A DNA stretch of 64,000 nt, taken from JBOGVZ01 sp050692985 (GTDB lineage Bacteria > Actinomycetota > UBA4738 > CALAEC01). The translations under genes were made by a program, and so were the position numbers. The stretch lies in assembly GCA_050692985.1 (NCBI GenBank), contig JBOGVZ010000047.1, positions 62,001 to 126,000 of the forward strand, in the 5' to 3' direction. The notes below the pieces were generated by a model that worked only from the letters and a program-made list of their open reading frames with translations, had not been told where the DNA came from and made no database searches. Within the stretch, counting starts at the first letter, position 1. Each line of letters opens with the position of its first letter. This document shows positions 42,148 through 49,643 of this stretch, piece by piece.

Positions 42148-43392
42148 GTGGCGGCGTTCCGCTCGCTCCGCTACCGCGACTACCGGCTGTTCTGGTTCGG
42201 GGCGTTCGCCTCGAACACGGGCACGTGGATGCAGAACATCGCGCTGTCGTGGTACGTGCTCCAGCTCACCGGCTCGGCGTTCTGGGTGGGGGCCATCAAC
42301 TTCGCGAACTTCATCCCGATGTGGTTCTCGCCGCTGGGGGGCGTGCTGGCCGACCGCATGGACCGCAAGAAGATCCTGCTGGCCACGCAGTCCGCCATGC
42401 TGGTGGCGGCCGTGGGGCTGGCGATCGTCACCCAGCTCGGCACGAGGTCCGTCGTCCCGGCGTTCCTGCTGACCCTGTTCACGGGGATGGCCTTCGCCGT
42501 GGACGCGCCGACCCGCAACTCGTTCTTCCCCAAGCTCGTGCCGGCCGAGTCGATGGTCAACGCCATCGCCCTCAACTCGGCCCAGTTCAGCCTGGCCCGC
42601 GTGGTGGGGCCGACCGTGGCCGGCGCCATGGTGGCCACCGTGGGGGTGGTGCCGGTCTTCTGGATCAACGCCGCGTCGTTCCTGGCGGTCCTGGCGGCCC
42701 TGGCCGCGATCCGGAGCCCCTTCGACCGGGCCGCCACCGCCGCGGCCCCGCCGGCCCGGCTCCGAGACGGACTGGCCTACGCGTGGAGGCATCCGCTGAT
42801 CCGCACGATGCTGGTGTCGATCGCCATCCTCTCGCTGTTCGGCGGCCCCGTCGCCGCGCTGCTGCCGGTGTTCGCCCGGGAGGTGTACGGCCGGGGGCCC
42901 CGGGCGTTCGGCCACCTGACCGCGGCGCTGGGGATCGGATCGGTGATCGGGGCCATGGCCTTGTCGAGGGTCGGCCGGGTCCGGCCCGGGATGGTCGGGG
43001 GCGGGTTGGTGCTGTCCGGGGTGGCCCTGATCGCGCTGGGATCCACCACGAGCTTCGCGGCCGGCCTGGCCATGATGCTGGTGTTCGGCGGGAGCTACCT
43101 GTTCTCGATCTCCGCCACGAACAGCCAGATCCAGACCTCGGTGGACGACCTGATCCGCGGCCGGGTGGTGGGGCTGTTCCTGCTGGCGTTCGGAGGGCTG
43201 TTCCCGGTGGGGAGCCTGGTGGCGGGCACGGTGGCCGACCACGTGGGGGTGGGGATCACCACGATCGGAGGGGCGTCGCTGTGCCTGGCCTGGGGCATCC
43301 TCCTGCTCGTCAGGACCCGTCGGCGCGACGAGGGTGCGGCGACCGCAGCCGAAGCCACGGGCCGGCACGGCGGTGAGGGGATGCCCACCTAG
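42148..43392 (+). CDS. MFS transporter (MFS_3/enterobactin-exporter type)
   Basis: Protein of 414 residues with about 12 membrane helices. The beginning 'SLRYRDYRLFWFGAFASNTGTWMQNIALSWYVLQLTGSAF' and 'GGVLADRMDRKKILLATQ' (the loop 2-3 motif) are typical of MFS_3 exporters related to EntS. It starts with GTG three bases after the preceding stop, so it belongs to the nitroreductase operon and may export a compound handled by those enzymes. Substrate unknown. Confidence 0.9.
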   Translation: MAAFRSLRYRDYRLFWFGAFASNTGTWMQNIALSWYVLQLTGSAFWVGAINFANFIPMWFSPLGGVLADRMDRKKILLATQSAMLVAAVGLAIVTQLGTRSVVPAFLLTLFTGMAFAVDAPTRNSFFPKLVPAESMVNAIALNSAQFSLARVVGPTVAGAMVATVGVVPVFWINAASFLAVLAALAAIRSPFDRAATAAAPPARLRDGLAYAWRHPLIRTMLVSIAILSLFGGPVAALLPVFAREVYGRGPRAFGHLTAALGIGSVIGAMALSRVGRVRPGMVGGGLVLSGVALIALGSTTSFAAGLAMMLVFGGSYLFSISATNSQIQTSVDDLIRGRVVGLFLLAFGGLFPVGSLVAGTVADHVGVGITTIGGASLCLAWGILLLVRTRRRDEGAATAAEATGRHGGEGMPT

Positions 43393-43436
43393 GTACGCGG
43401 GGTTCACCCGGCCCACCGGCGGGTAGCAATCCAGCC

Positions 43437-44045
43437 GTGGCACCGCGGCGGAAGGGAACGCTCGAGGAATACCGGCGCAAGCGGGACCTGCGCCGCACCC
43501 CCGAGCCGTCCGGGGGGCGGCGGAGGCGCGGCAAGGAGCCTCGCTTCGTGATCCAGAAGCACGACGCCACCGCTCTGCACTACGACTTCCGGCTGGAGGC
43601 CGCCGGGGTGCTGAAGTCGTGGGCCGTGCCCAAGGGACCCTCCACGGATCCGAGGGACAAGCGCCTGGCCATGCCCACCGAGGACCATCCGCTCGACTAC
43701 GCGGACTTCGAGGGTGTGATCCCCGAGAAGAACTACGGGGCCGGCCCGGTGATCGTGTGGGACGCGGGGACCTACCGGAACCTCACCGAGAGGGACGGAC
43801 GTACGGTCCCGGTCGAGGACGCGGTGAACGCCGGGCACGTCAAGGTGTGGCTGGACGGACACAAGCTCACCGGCGGCTTCTCGCTCCGCCGCACCCGGAT
43901 CGGCACCGACGGGCGGGAGAAGTGGCTGCTGGTCAAGCTCCGGGACGAGGCCGCCGACGCGCGCCGCAACCCGGTCAGCACGCAACCCCGGTCGGTGACG
44001 AGCGGGCGAACGATCGAGGAGGTCTCCGCCGAGGAGGCCCCGTGA
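43437..44045 (+). CDS. Stand-alone LigD 3'-phosphoesterase domain protein
   Basis: Protein of 202 residues equal to the phosphoesterase module of DNA ligase D: 'RFVIQKHDATALHYDFRLE', 'LKSWAVPKGPS', 'MPTEDHPLDYADFEGVIPEKNYGAGPVIVWDAGTY' and 'WLLVKLRDE'. The His, Asp and Arg of 'HDATALHYDFRLE' are catalytic. The module trims 3' ends during non-homologous end joining. GTG 43437 follows a TAGCAAT box by about 6 bases. Its stop overlaps the polymerase-module gene (GTGA), so the two halves of LigD are separate but coupled. Confidence 0.92.
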   Translation: MAPRRKGTLEEYRRKRDLRRTPEPSGGRRRRGKEPRFVIQKHDATALHYDFRLEAAGVLKSWAVPKGPSTDPRDKRLAMPTEDHPLDYADFEGVIPEKNYGAGPVIVWDAGTYRNLTERDGRTVPVEDAVNAGHVKVWLDGHKLTGGFSLRRTRIGTDGREKWLLVKLRDEAADARRNPVSTQPRSVTSGRTIEEVSAEEAP

Positions 44046-44950
44046 CCGCCCGACGGGCCGGCCGGAGGACGATCGAGATCTCCAGGCCCGACAAGGTCCT
44101 GTTCCCCGGCGACGGCATCACCAAGGCCGACGTCGTCGACCACTACCTCCGGGTGGCCCCGGCCATGCTGCCGCATCTCCGTGACCGTCCGGTGAACATG
44201 CAGCGGTTCCCCGAGGGGATCGAGGCGGGCGGGTTCTACGAGAAGAAGGTCCCCCGCCACTTCCCGGACTGGGTGCCTCGCGTCCGGGTGTCACTGGGGG
44301 ACGGCGGCTCCCAGGAGCAGGTGATGGCCCAGGACGCGGCCACCCTGGCGTACCTAGCCAACCAGGCCTGCCTGATCCCCCACGTATGGCTGTCGAGGAA
44401 GGACCGCCTCGACCACCCCGACCAGATGATCTTCGACCTCGATCCATCCACCGACGACTTCGAGCCGGTCCGGGACGGGGCCCTGGCCCTGCGAGAGATC
44501 CTGGAGGGCATCGGCCTGGTTCCCTTCGTCAAGACCAGCGGCTCGAAGGGCCTCCACGTGCACGTCCCCCTCGACCGACGGGTACCGTTCGACGAGGTCC
44601 GCGCTTTCGCCCGGCGGGTGGCCGCGGCGGCTGCCGCCCGAGACCCCGACCGCCTGACCACCGAGCAGCGGAAGGCCAAGCGCCGGGGCCGGGTGTTCAT
44701 CGACATCCTGCGCAACGGGTACGGGCAGACGGCCGTGCCTCCGTTCGCCGTGCGGGCCCTGCCGGGAGCGCCGGTGGCGGTCCCGGTGGGGTGGGAAGAG
44801 GCGGCCCGCAGGGGGCTGGGTCCCAGGTCCTTCCGGCTGGCCAACGTGGCCCGGCGGCTCGAACGCGGCCACGACCCATGGGAGGGGTTCCGCCGCCGGG
44901 CCCGGTCGCTGCGGGCCCCGGGCCGCCGCCTGGATGCCCTGGGGCCGTGA
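44042..44950 (+). CDS. Stand-alone LigD polymerase (primase-like) domain protein
   Basis: Protein of 302 residues matching the AEP primase-type polymerase module of LigD: 'ISRPDKVLFPGDGITKADVVDHYLRVAPAMLPHLRDRPVNMQRFPEG', 'MIFDLDPSTDDF' with the metal-binding Asp pair, 'VKTSGSKGLHVHVPL' and 'IDILRNGYGQTAVPPFAVRALPGAPVAVPVGWEE'. It adds nucleotides at broken ends during NHEJ. Ku and an ATP-dependent ligase should be encoded elsewhere. GTG 44042 overlaps the phosphoesterase stop. Confidence 0.93.
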   Translation: MTARRAGRRTIEISRPDKVLFPGDGITKADVVDHYLRVAPAMLPHLRDRPVNMQRFPEGIEAGGFYEKKVPRHFPDWVPRVRVSLGDGGSQEQVMAQDAATLAYLANQACLIPHVWLSRKDRLDHPDQMIFDLDPSTDDFEPVRDGALALREILEGIGLVPFVKTSGSKGLHVHVPLDRRVPFDEVRAFARRVAAAAAARDPDRLTTEQRKAKRRGRVFIDILRNGYGQTAVPPFAVRALPGAPVAVPVGWEEAARRGLGPRSFRLANVARRLERGHDPWEGFRRRARSLRAPGRRLDALGP

Positions 44951-45021
44951 GACAGCCTCTCCCTAGACGTCTCGCCGCTCGTGGGTAGATAGTGGGAGGG
45001 AACGGAGAGGAGTGAGCGTCC

Positions 45022-45354
45022 ATGCTGGAGATCACCGAATCGGCAGTCGACGTCATCAAGACGGTCCGGGAGGAGAACCAGCTGCCCGACTCGGCGGCCC
45101 TGCGGATCGAGCTGGTGCAGGAGCAGGAGCAGGAAGGGATCGGCTTCTCGTTCACCGGCGGACCCCAGGAGGGCGACCAGACCGTCGCCGAGGGCGACGA
45201 CCTGACCGTGTACCTGGCCCAGGAGCTGTCCGACCCCCTGTCGGGAGCGATCCTGGATGCCCGGGAGATCGAGGGCTCGGTCCAGCTCGAGCTCCGGGAT
45301 CGTGAAGGCAAGGGGCACGACCACGACCACGACCACGAGGGGCACGAGCACTAG
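45022..45354 (+). CDS. IscA/HesB-like protein without cysteines, His-rich tail
   Basis: Protein of 110 residues with the Fe-S biogenesis (A-type carrier) fold: 'MLEITESAVDVIKTVREENQLPDSAALRIEL', 'GFSFTGGPQEGDQTVAEGDDLTVYLAQELSDPLSGAILD'. All three cluster-binding Cys of IscA are absent; there is no Cys at all. The C terminus is HDHDHDHEGHEH, which could bind nickel, zinc or iron. GGAGAGGAG lies before the ATG. A role as carrier of a metal rather than a cluster is possible; similar Cys-less proteins are usually annotated only by fold. Confidence 0.75.
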   Translation: MLEITESAVDVIKTVREENQLPDSAALRIELVQEQEQEGIGFSFTGGPQEGDQTVAEGDDLTVYLAQELSDPLSGAILDAREIEGSVQLELRDREGKGHDHDHDHEGHEH

Positions 45355-45376
45355 CCCCGGCTCCCCGGAGCCAACC

Positions 45377-46024
45377 GTGGCGAACCGAGAGGTCCTGGTC
45401 CCGGCGGGGCCGGTGGAGGTCGAGGGATCCCTTCATGTCCCCGACGACGCGGTGGGGGTCGTGGCGTTCGCCCACGGCACCGGCAGCGGCCGTCACAGCC
45501 CCCGGAACCGGGCCGTGGCCGCCACCCTGGGGGCGGCCGCCCTGGCCACCCTGCTCATCGACCTGCTGACCGAGGCCGAGGAGCGGGAGGACCTGCGGAG
45601 CGGACATCTGCGGTTCGACATCGGCCTGCTGGCGGAGCGGCTGGGTGGGGCCGGGGCGTGGCTGCAGAGGCAGCCGGACACCGCCGCCCTGGGCCTGGGC
45701 TTCTTCGGGGCCAGCACCGGAGCCGCCGCCGCGCTGGTGGCGGCGGCACGGTCGCCCCAGGCCGTGCGGGCGGTGGTGTCCCGGGGCGGCCGTCCGGACC
45801 TGGCCGGCGACGCCCTCCCGGAGGTGCGGGCGCCGACCTTGCTGATCGTGGGCAGCCTAGACGAGCCGGTCATCGGGATGAACCGCGAGGCCATGAGCCG
45901 CATGAGCGCCCCCGTCGAGCTGCGGATCGTGGACGGGGCCTCACACCTGTTCGAGGAGCCCGGCACCATGGACCAGGTGGCCGCGCTGGCCAGGGACTGG
46001 TTCGCCAAGCACCTCCCGGGCTGA
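45377..46024 (+). CDS. Dienelactone-hydrolase-like alpha/beta hydrolase
   Basis: Protein of 215 residues: 'GVVAFAHGTGSGRHSPRNRAVAATL' (oxyanion region), nucleophile elbow 'GFFGASTGAAAAL' (Ser in GASTG), acid in 'LLIVGSLDEPV' and His in 'VDGASHLFEEPG'. Actinobacterial relatives are often fused to or beside phosphoribosyltransferases; here it stands alone, 22 bases after the IscA-like gene. GTG start. Likely a small esterase or thioesterase; substrate unknown. A strong hairpin terminator follows. Confidence 0.82.
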   Translation: MANREVLVPAGPVEVEGSLHVPDDAVGVVAFAHGTGSGRHSPRNRAVAATLGAAALATLLIDLLTEAEEREDLRSGHLRFDIGLLAERLGGAGAWLQRQPDTAALGLGFFGASTGAAAALVAAARSPQAVRAVVSRGGRPDLAGDALPEVRAPTLLIVGSLDEPVIGMNREAMSRMSAPVELRIVDGASHLFEEPGTMDQVAALARDWFAKHLPG

Positions 46025-46111
46025 GCGGCTACTCGGGCCGGGGCCCTCGGAGTCTCCGGGCCCGGGCGCGGAGTGCTGTTCCCGACGAACGGCTAGACAG
46101 TCCGGAGCGCG

Positions 46112-46137
46112 AAGGGCCTCCCCTCGGGGAGGCCCTT
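46112..46137 (+). terminator. Strong hairpin terminator
   Basis: AAGGGCCTCCCC pairs perfectly with GGGGAGGCCCTT around two bases (CUCG tetraloop in practice), 88 bases after the hydrolase stop. No long T-run follows, so it is an I-shaped terminator of the kind common in high-G+C actinobacteria. Confidence 0.75.
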
Positions 46138-46186
46138 CCGCTTCCCTCCCTTGCGCAACGGCGGCCGGGCGGCCAATCTTGGACCC

Positions 46187-46390
46187 ATGATGGCGAAGCC
46201 GGGAGACCGCATCGTGGTCGAGTCGGAGCAAGTGGGGAGCCCCACCCGTGAGGGCGAGATCCTCGACGTGATCGAGCGCCCGGGAGGCGCGCGCTACCGG
46301 GTTCGGTGGGCCGACGGGCATGAGAGCGTGTTCACGCCCAGCGTGGGCAGCGCCACGGTCGTTCCCAGGAGGGGTCGGCGGAAGGCGTAG
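46187..46390 (+). CDS. DUF1918 protein
   Basis: Protein of 67 residues that matches DUF1918: 'KPGDRIVVESEQVGSPTREGEILDVI' and 'YRVRWADGHESVFTPSVGSATVVP', a small SH3-like barrel found almost only in actinobacteria. Function is unknown; in larger proteins the domain sits near nucleic-acid or regulatory modules. ATG 46187 is followed by a second ATG; either could start. It is monocistronic between a terminator and the converging rpsD gene. Confidence 0.9.
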   Translation: MMAKPGDRIVVESEQVGSPTREGEILDVIERPGGARYRVRWADGHESVFTPSVGSATVVPRRGRRKA

Positions 46391-46416
46391 CTCGGCCGCT
46401 GTCTGCGGCGAAGCGG

Positions 46417-47019
46417 CTAGGAGAAGTACTCGACGATCAGCCGCTCGTCGACCTCGACGGGCAGGGGGATCTCGTGGCGCTCGGGGCTGCGGGTGAACGT
46501 GGCCCGGTGGCCGCTCGGGTCGCGGTCCAGGTAAGGGGGCGGATCCGAGCTGAGCTCAAGGGCCTCGCGGACCGAGACGAAGCTCCGGGCCTTCTCGGAC
46601 AGCTCGATGGCCTGGCCGGGGCGGACCTCGGCGCTGGGGATGTCCACCCGCCGGTCGTCCACCCGGACGTGGCCGTGCGAGACGAGCTGGCGGGCCTGCC
46701 GCTGCGTGAGCGCCCAGCCGAGCCGAAGGACCAGGGAGTCGAGGCGTGACTCGAGCTGGCGCAGGAGGTCCTCACCGGTGACCCCCTTCTTGCGAGAGGC
46801 CCGCTCGAAGTACCGACGGAACTGCCGCTCGCCGACCCCGTAGATGGCCCGCAGCTTCTGCTTCTCCAGGAGGCGGAGGCGATACTCGGTGACCCGCTGG
46901 CGGGCACGGCCGTGCATGCCCGGGGGGTAGGGTCGCTTGTTCAGCGCGCAGTTGGGGCGCCCGCACACGGACACGCCCAACCGGCGGCAGATCTTGTGCC
47001 TGGATCCAAGCTTGTGCAC
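46417..47019 (-). CDS. rpsD: 30S ribosomal protein S4, cysteine-containing form
   Basis: Protein of 200 residues that binds 16S rRNA early in 30S assembly. The N-terminal region has H8-C11-x7-C19-x4-C24, close to the zinc-site pattern of C+ S4 forms, followed by 'KRPYPPGMHGRARQ', and the S4 RNA-binding domain 'SRLDSLVLRLGWALTQRQARQLVSHGHVRVDDRRVDIPS' lies at about 95-160. Streptomyces-type S4 lacks these Cys, so the gene supports a deep-branching lineage. It is alone rather than in the rpsK/rpoA operon. GTG 47019 lies 8 bases after TACACT and looks leaderless. Confidence 0.96.
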   Translation of the reverse strand: MHKLGSRHKICRRLGVSVCGRPNCALNKRPYPPGMHGRARQRVTEYRLRLLEKQKLRAIYGVGERQFRRYFERASRKKGVTGEDLLRQLESRLDSLVLRLGWALTQRQARQLVSHGHVRVDDRRVDIPSAEVRPGQAIELSEKARSFVSVREALELSSDPPPYLDRDPSGHRATFTRSPERHEIPLPVEVDERLIVEYFS

Positions 47020-47027
47020 GGCGAATC

Positions 47028-47033
47028 AGTGTA
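47028..47033 (-). promoter_or_regulatory. -10 box TACACT of rpsD
   Basis: Eight bases upstream of GTG 47019, with no Shine-Dalgarno between, which implies leaderless translation of a ribosomal protein gene. Confidence 0.55.
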
Positions 47034-47118
47034 GACGAGGCCGGTCCCCGTGACCGCGGATGACCGCCCGCGGCCCGGAGCGGTGGCGCCGGCCTCGCCG
47101 TTCGGGTAGGAGTGGCCC

Positions 47119-47778
47119 ATGCGACTCCCCTCCCGCCTGGGCGTGTACGTGGTGACCTCCGCGGACCTGGTGCCCGGCCGCGGTCACCTCGAGGTGGCCC
47201 GGGCGGCCCTCCGGGGCGGGGCCGGGGCGATCCAGCTGCGGGCCCCCGAGCTGGCCGACGGCGACCTCCTTCCGCTGGCCCGGGAGCTGGCCGCGACCTG
47301 TGGGAACGCCGGGGCCCTGTTCGTGGTGAACGACCGGGTGGACGTGGCGTTGGCGGCCGGCGCCGACGGCGCCCACCTGGGCCAGGGCGACGAGCTCGAG
47401 CGGGCCCGCGACCGGCTGGGGCCGGAGCGAGTGCTGGGGGTCAGCGTGGCCGACCCCGCCCAGGCGGCGGCCGCCCAGGCCGCCGGGGCCGACTACCTGG
47501 GGGTCACGGTGTGGCCCACCGGAACCAAGCCGGAGGCGATCCCGGTGGGGCTGGACGGGCTCCGGGCTGTCGTGGCGGCGGCCGGCGTCCCGGTGGTGGC
47601 CATCGGTGGGATCGACGAGCGCACCGCCCCCCCGGCCCTGGCCGCCGGGGCGTCGGGCGTAGCGGTGGTCTCGGCCGTGGGTGCCGCCCCCGACCCGGAG
47701 GCCGCCACCCGTAGGCTGGTCGACGTGGTGAAGAGGACCCGGACCGAGGCGGCCGCCTCGGAGGAGGACGTGGGATGA
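47119..47778 (+). CDS. thiE: Thiamine-phosphate synthase
   Basis: TIM barrel of 219 residues that joins HMP pyrophosphate and thiazole phosphate. Diagnostic blocks are 'GAGAIQLRAPELADGDLL', 'ALFVVNDRVDVALAAGADGAHLGQGD', 'VLGVSVADPAQAAAA', 'DYLGVTVWPTGTKPEA' and 'PVVAIGGIDE'. GTAGGAG lies 6-7 bases before ATG 47119 and may serve as -10 box or ribosome site. Its stop overlaps the next ATG, coupling it to an AIR-synthase-like protein. Confidence 0.92.
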   Translation: MRLPSRLGVYVVTSADLVPGRGHLEVARAALRGGAGAIQLRAPELADGDLLPLARELAATCGNAGALFVVNDRVDVALAAGADGAHLGQGDELERARDRLGPERVLGVSVADPAQAAAAQAAGADYLGVTVWPTGTKPEAIPVGLDGLRAVVAAAGVPVVAIGGIDERTAPPALAAGASGVAVVSAVGAAPDPEAATRRLVDVVKRTRTEAAASEEDVG

Positions 47779-48836
47779 GCGAAGAGCAGCGCCCCGGAAA
47801 GGTCACCCCCGAGCTGTTCGAGCGATACATCTTCCGGTACCTCGGTGCCCCGGACCCCGAGGTGCTCCAGGGCCCCCGCCACGGCGTGGACGTGGGCGTG
47901 GTCCGGGTGGCTCCGGGGGTGGCCATGGCCCTGACCGCCGACCCGGTGTTCATCGTGCCAGCGTACGGGTGGGACCGGGCGGCGTGGTTCGCGGTGCACA
48001 TCCTGGCTTCCGACGCCGCCGTCAGCGGGCTGCCGCTGCGGTGGATGGCCGTGGACCTCAACCTGCCGGTGGCCACCACCGACGACGACCTGGCCGCGAT
48101 CTGGACGGCGTTCTCCGGGACGTGCCGCGATCTCGGGATCGCCGTGGTCACCGGCCACACCGCCCGATACGACGGCTGTGACTGGCCGATGGTGGGCGGC
48201 GCGGTGTGCGCGGCCCTGGGGCCCGAGGATGCCTACGTGACCCCGGCGATGGCCCGGCCGGGCGACGCCGTGGTGGTCACCAAGGGCCCGGCCATCGAGG
48301 CCACCGCGCTGTTCGCCGCCACGTTCCCCGACCGGCTGGCCGCGGGCGTCGGGGCCGACGTGGCCAAGGCCGCCGACGCGCTGTTCGAGCAGATGACCGT
48401 GGTCCCCGAGGCCGCGGTGGCCGCGGCGTACGGACTGCGAGACGCTGGCGTCACGGCCATGCACGATGCCACCGAAGGGGGTCTGGTAGGCGGGCTGGCG
48501 GAGGTGGCCACCGCGTCCGAGGTGGGCCTGCGGATCGACCTGGCCGCGGTTCCCGTTCCCCCCGAGGTCCGGGCGGTGTGCGACCACGTGGGCATCGACC
48601 CGTTCACCTCGATCTCCGAGGGCACGCTGATCGCCACCGTACGGCCCGGCCACGCCGACGGCTACGTTGGGGCGTTGGGAGAGGCGGGGATCGAGGGGGC
48701 CGTGATCGGCGAGGTCACCGAGCCGCAGGCGGGCACGGTCCTGGTCGACGGCGGCGCCAAGCGGCCGCTGGAGCACCCGGGCCTGGACCCGTTCTGGGAT
48801 GCGTTCGGCCGGTGGGCCAGGGAGGCGGCCGGCTGA
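47775..48836 (+). CDS. AIR synthase-related (PurM/HypE/ThiL-fold) protein
   Basis: Protein of 353 residues with the PurM-like ATP-binding fold: 'GPRHGVDVGVVRVAPGVAMALTADPVF', 'FAVHILASDAAVSGLPLRWMAVDLNLP', 'ITGHTARYDGC'-like and 'GVTAMHDATEGGLVGGLAEVATAS', 'GTLIATVRPG'. These correspond to the conserved blocks of AIR synthase, ThiL, HypE and SelD. Coupling to thiE suggests a ThiL-like (thiamine-phosphate kinase) or salvage role, but the ThiL motif G-D-D-A-A is absent. The Cys/Sec and Lys of the SelD active site are not present, so it is not selenophosphate synthetase. Confidence 0.75.
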   Translation: MSEEQRPGKVTPELFERYIFRYLGAPDPEVLQGPRHGVDVGVVRVAPGVAMALTADPVFIVPAYGWDRAAWFAVHILASDAAVSGLPLRWMAVDLNLPVATTDDDLAAIWTAFSGTCRDLGIAVVTGHTARYDGCDWPMVGGAVCAALGPEDAYVTPAMARPGDAVVVTKGPAIEATALFAATFPDRLAAGVGADVAKAADALFEQMTVVPEAAVAAAYGLRDAGVTAMHDATEGGLVGGLAEVATASEVGLRIDLAAVPVPPEVRAVCDHVGIDPFTSISEGTLIATVRPGHADGYVGALGEAGIEGAVIGEVTEPQAGTVLVDGGAKRPLEHPGLDPFWDAFGRWAREAAG

Positions 48837-48881
48837 GGGCGGAGCTCCCCGGCCGGCCCGCCCACCGAAACACCTACCCGT

Positions 48882-48895
48882 CGAGGTCGACCTCG
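48882..48895. promoter_or_regulatory. 14-bp perfect palindrome, possible operator
   Basis: CGAGGTCGACCTCG is self-complementary and lies in the 143-base spacer about 85 bases before the cupredoxin start. In a genome this G+C-rich, chance palindromes of such size occur, so the regulatory reading is weak. Confidence 0.25.
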
Positions 48896-48979
48896 GACGG
48901 CGCCGATGACCCGGCGAGGTCGTGAACCGGAGCCCACTCGGGGCCGTCCCAACGAGGGAACCAGACGGAAGGAGCGGCG

Positions 48980-49615
48980 ATGAACGGGGGGTCCGGGGGG
49001 GTAGCTCGCCCGGGGGCGGGATGGCGGCGATCCGGACGGCGAGCGAACCCCCCAGCGAGAGGGGGGTCCGGGAAGGTAGCGGTGCTGGTGATGGCCGCGG
49101 GGATGGCCGCGGCGGGGATGGCCGGACCGACCCCTGCCGGCGCCAGCGGTGGCGGTGGGTGCGGGGCACCGCTCACCGAGGCCACCGGGACCACGGTGGC
49201 GATCCGGGGGTTCTGCTTCACCCCGACCGTGCTCCACGTCTCGCCGGGGACCGACGTCTCGTTCGTGAACCGGGACGGGGTGCCCCACAACGTGCTCGGG
49301 GCGGGCGGCGAATGGGGCAGCTTCGAACGACTGCGACGCGGCGTCCCCACGACCTACCGGTTCGAGGCCTCGGGGACGTTCGCCTTCAGCTGCGTGTACC
49401 ACCCGGGCATGGTCGGCACGGTCGTGGTGGGTGACGGCGTGGGGGCCGGGTCGGCGGTGGACATCCGGCCGGTGGCCGCGACGCGCCCAGCCCGAGAGCC
49501 GGCCCAGCAGGCCACCACCGGATGGAGGATGGCCACCGCGATCAGCGTGGGGATGCTGCTGCTCACGGTGGCGGCCGCGGCCGGCCAGCGTCGCCACCTG
49601 CTCGGGCGGCGCTAA
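48980..49615 (+). CDS. Exported cupredoxin with C-terminal membrane helix
   Basis: Protein of 211 residues. The core (about 58-155) is a plastocyanin-like barrel with copper ligands in 'GVPHNVLG' (His) and 'FSCVYHPGM' (Cys, His, Met), a type 1 site. A hydrophobic signal segment at about 31-55 and a C-terminal helix (about 185-200) place it outside, anchored in the membrane. GGAAGGAG 5 bases before ATG 48980 fixes the start, so the first about 28 residues, encoded by a palindromic repeat, are a real extension ahead of the signal peptide. Electron transfer role. Confidence 0.85.
   Translation: MNGGSGGVARPGAGWRRSGRRANPPARGGSGKVAVLVMAAGMAAAGMAGPTPAGASGGGGCGAPLTEATGTTVAIRGFCFTPTVLHVSPGTDVSFVNRDGVPHNVLGAGGEWGSFERLRRGVPTTYRFEASGTFAFSCVYHPGMVGTVVVGDGVGAGSAVDIRPVAATRPAREPAQQATTGWRMATAISVGMLLLTVAAAAGQRRHLLGRR
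48995..49053. repeat. Palindromic repeat copy C, inside the cupredoxin N-terminal codons
   Basis: Reversed copy: GGGGGGGTAGCTCGCC (48995-49010) and GGCGAGCGAACCCCCC (49038-49053). It starts a few bases after the ATG and is read in frame. Further matching G/C-runs flank both sides (48986-49070). Confidence 0.7.
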
Positions 49616-49629
49616 TCGCACAGCGGGGA

Positions 49630-49635
49630 TATCCT
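49630..49635 (+). promoter_or_regulatory. -10 box TATCCT of the sugar dehydrogenase gene
   Basis: Eight bases before GTG 49644; no Shine-Dalgarno intervenes. Confidence 0.55.
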
Positions 49636-49643
49636 CGCCGTGC

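Noticed and set aside
45356..45374. GGCTCC-CC-GGAGCC hairpin between the IscA-like and hydrolase genes as a terminator
   Set aside because: The stem is short with a two-base loop, no T-rich tail, and the next gene starts three bases later, so the genes are more likely co-transcribed.
47775..48836. Possible selenophosphate synthetase (SelD), which would support the selenoprotein
   Set aside because: It has the PurM-like fold, but the N-terminal Cys/Sec-Gly-Cys-Lys active-site segment of SelD is absent and it is coupled to thiE.
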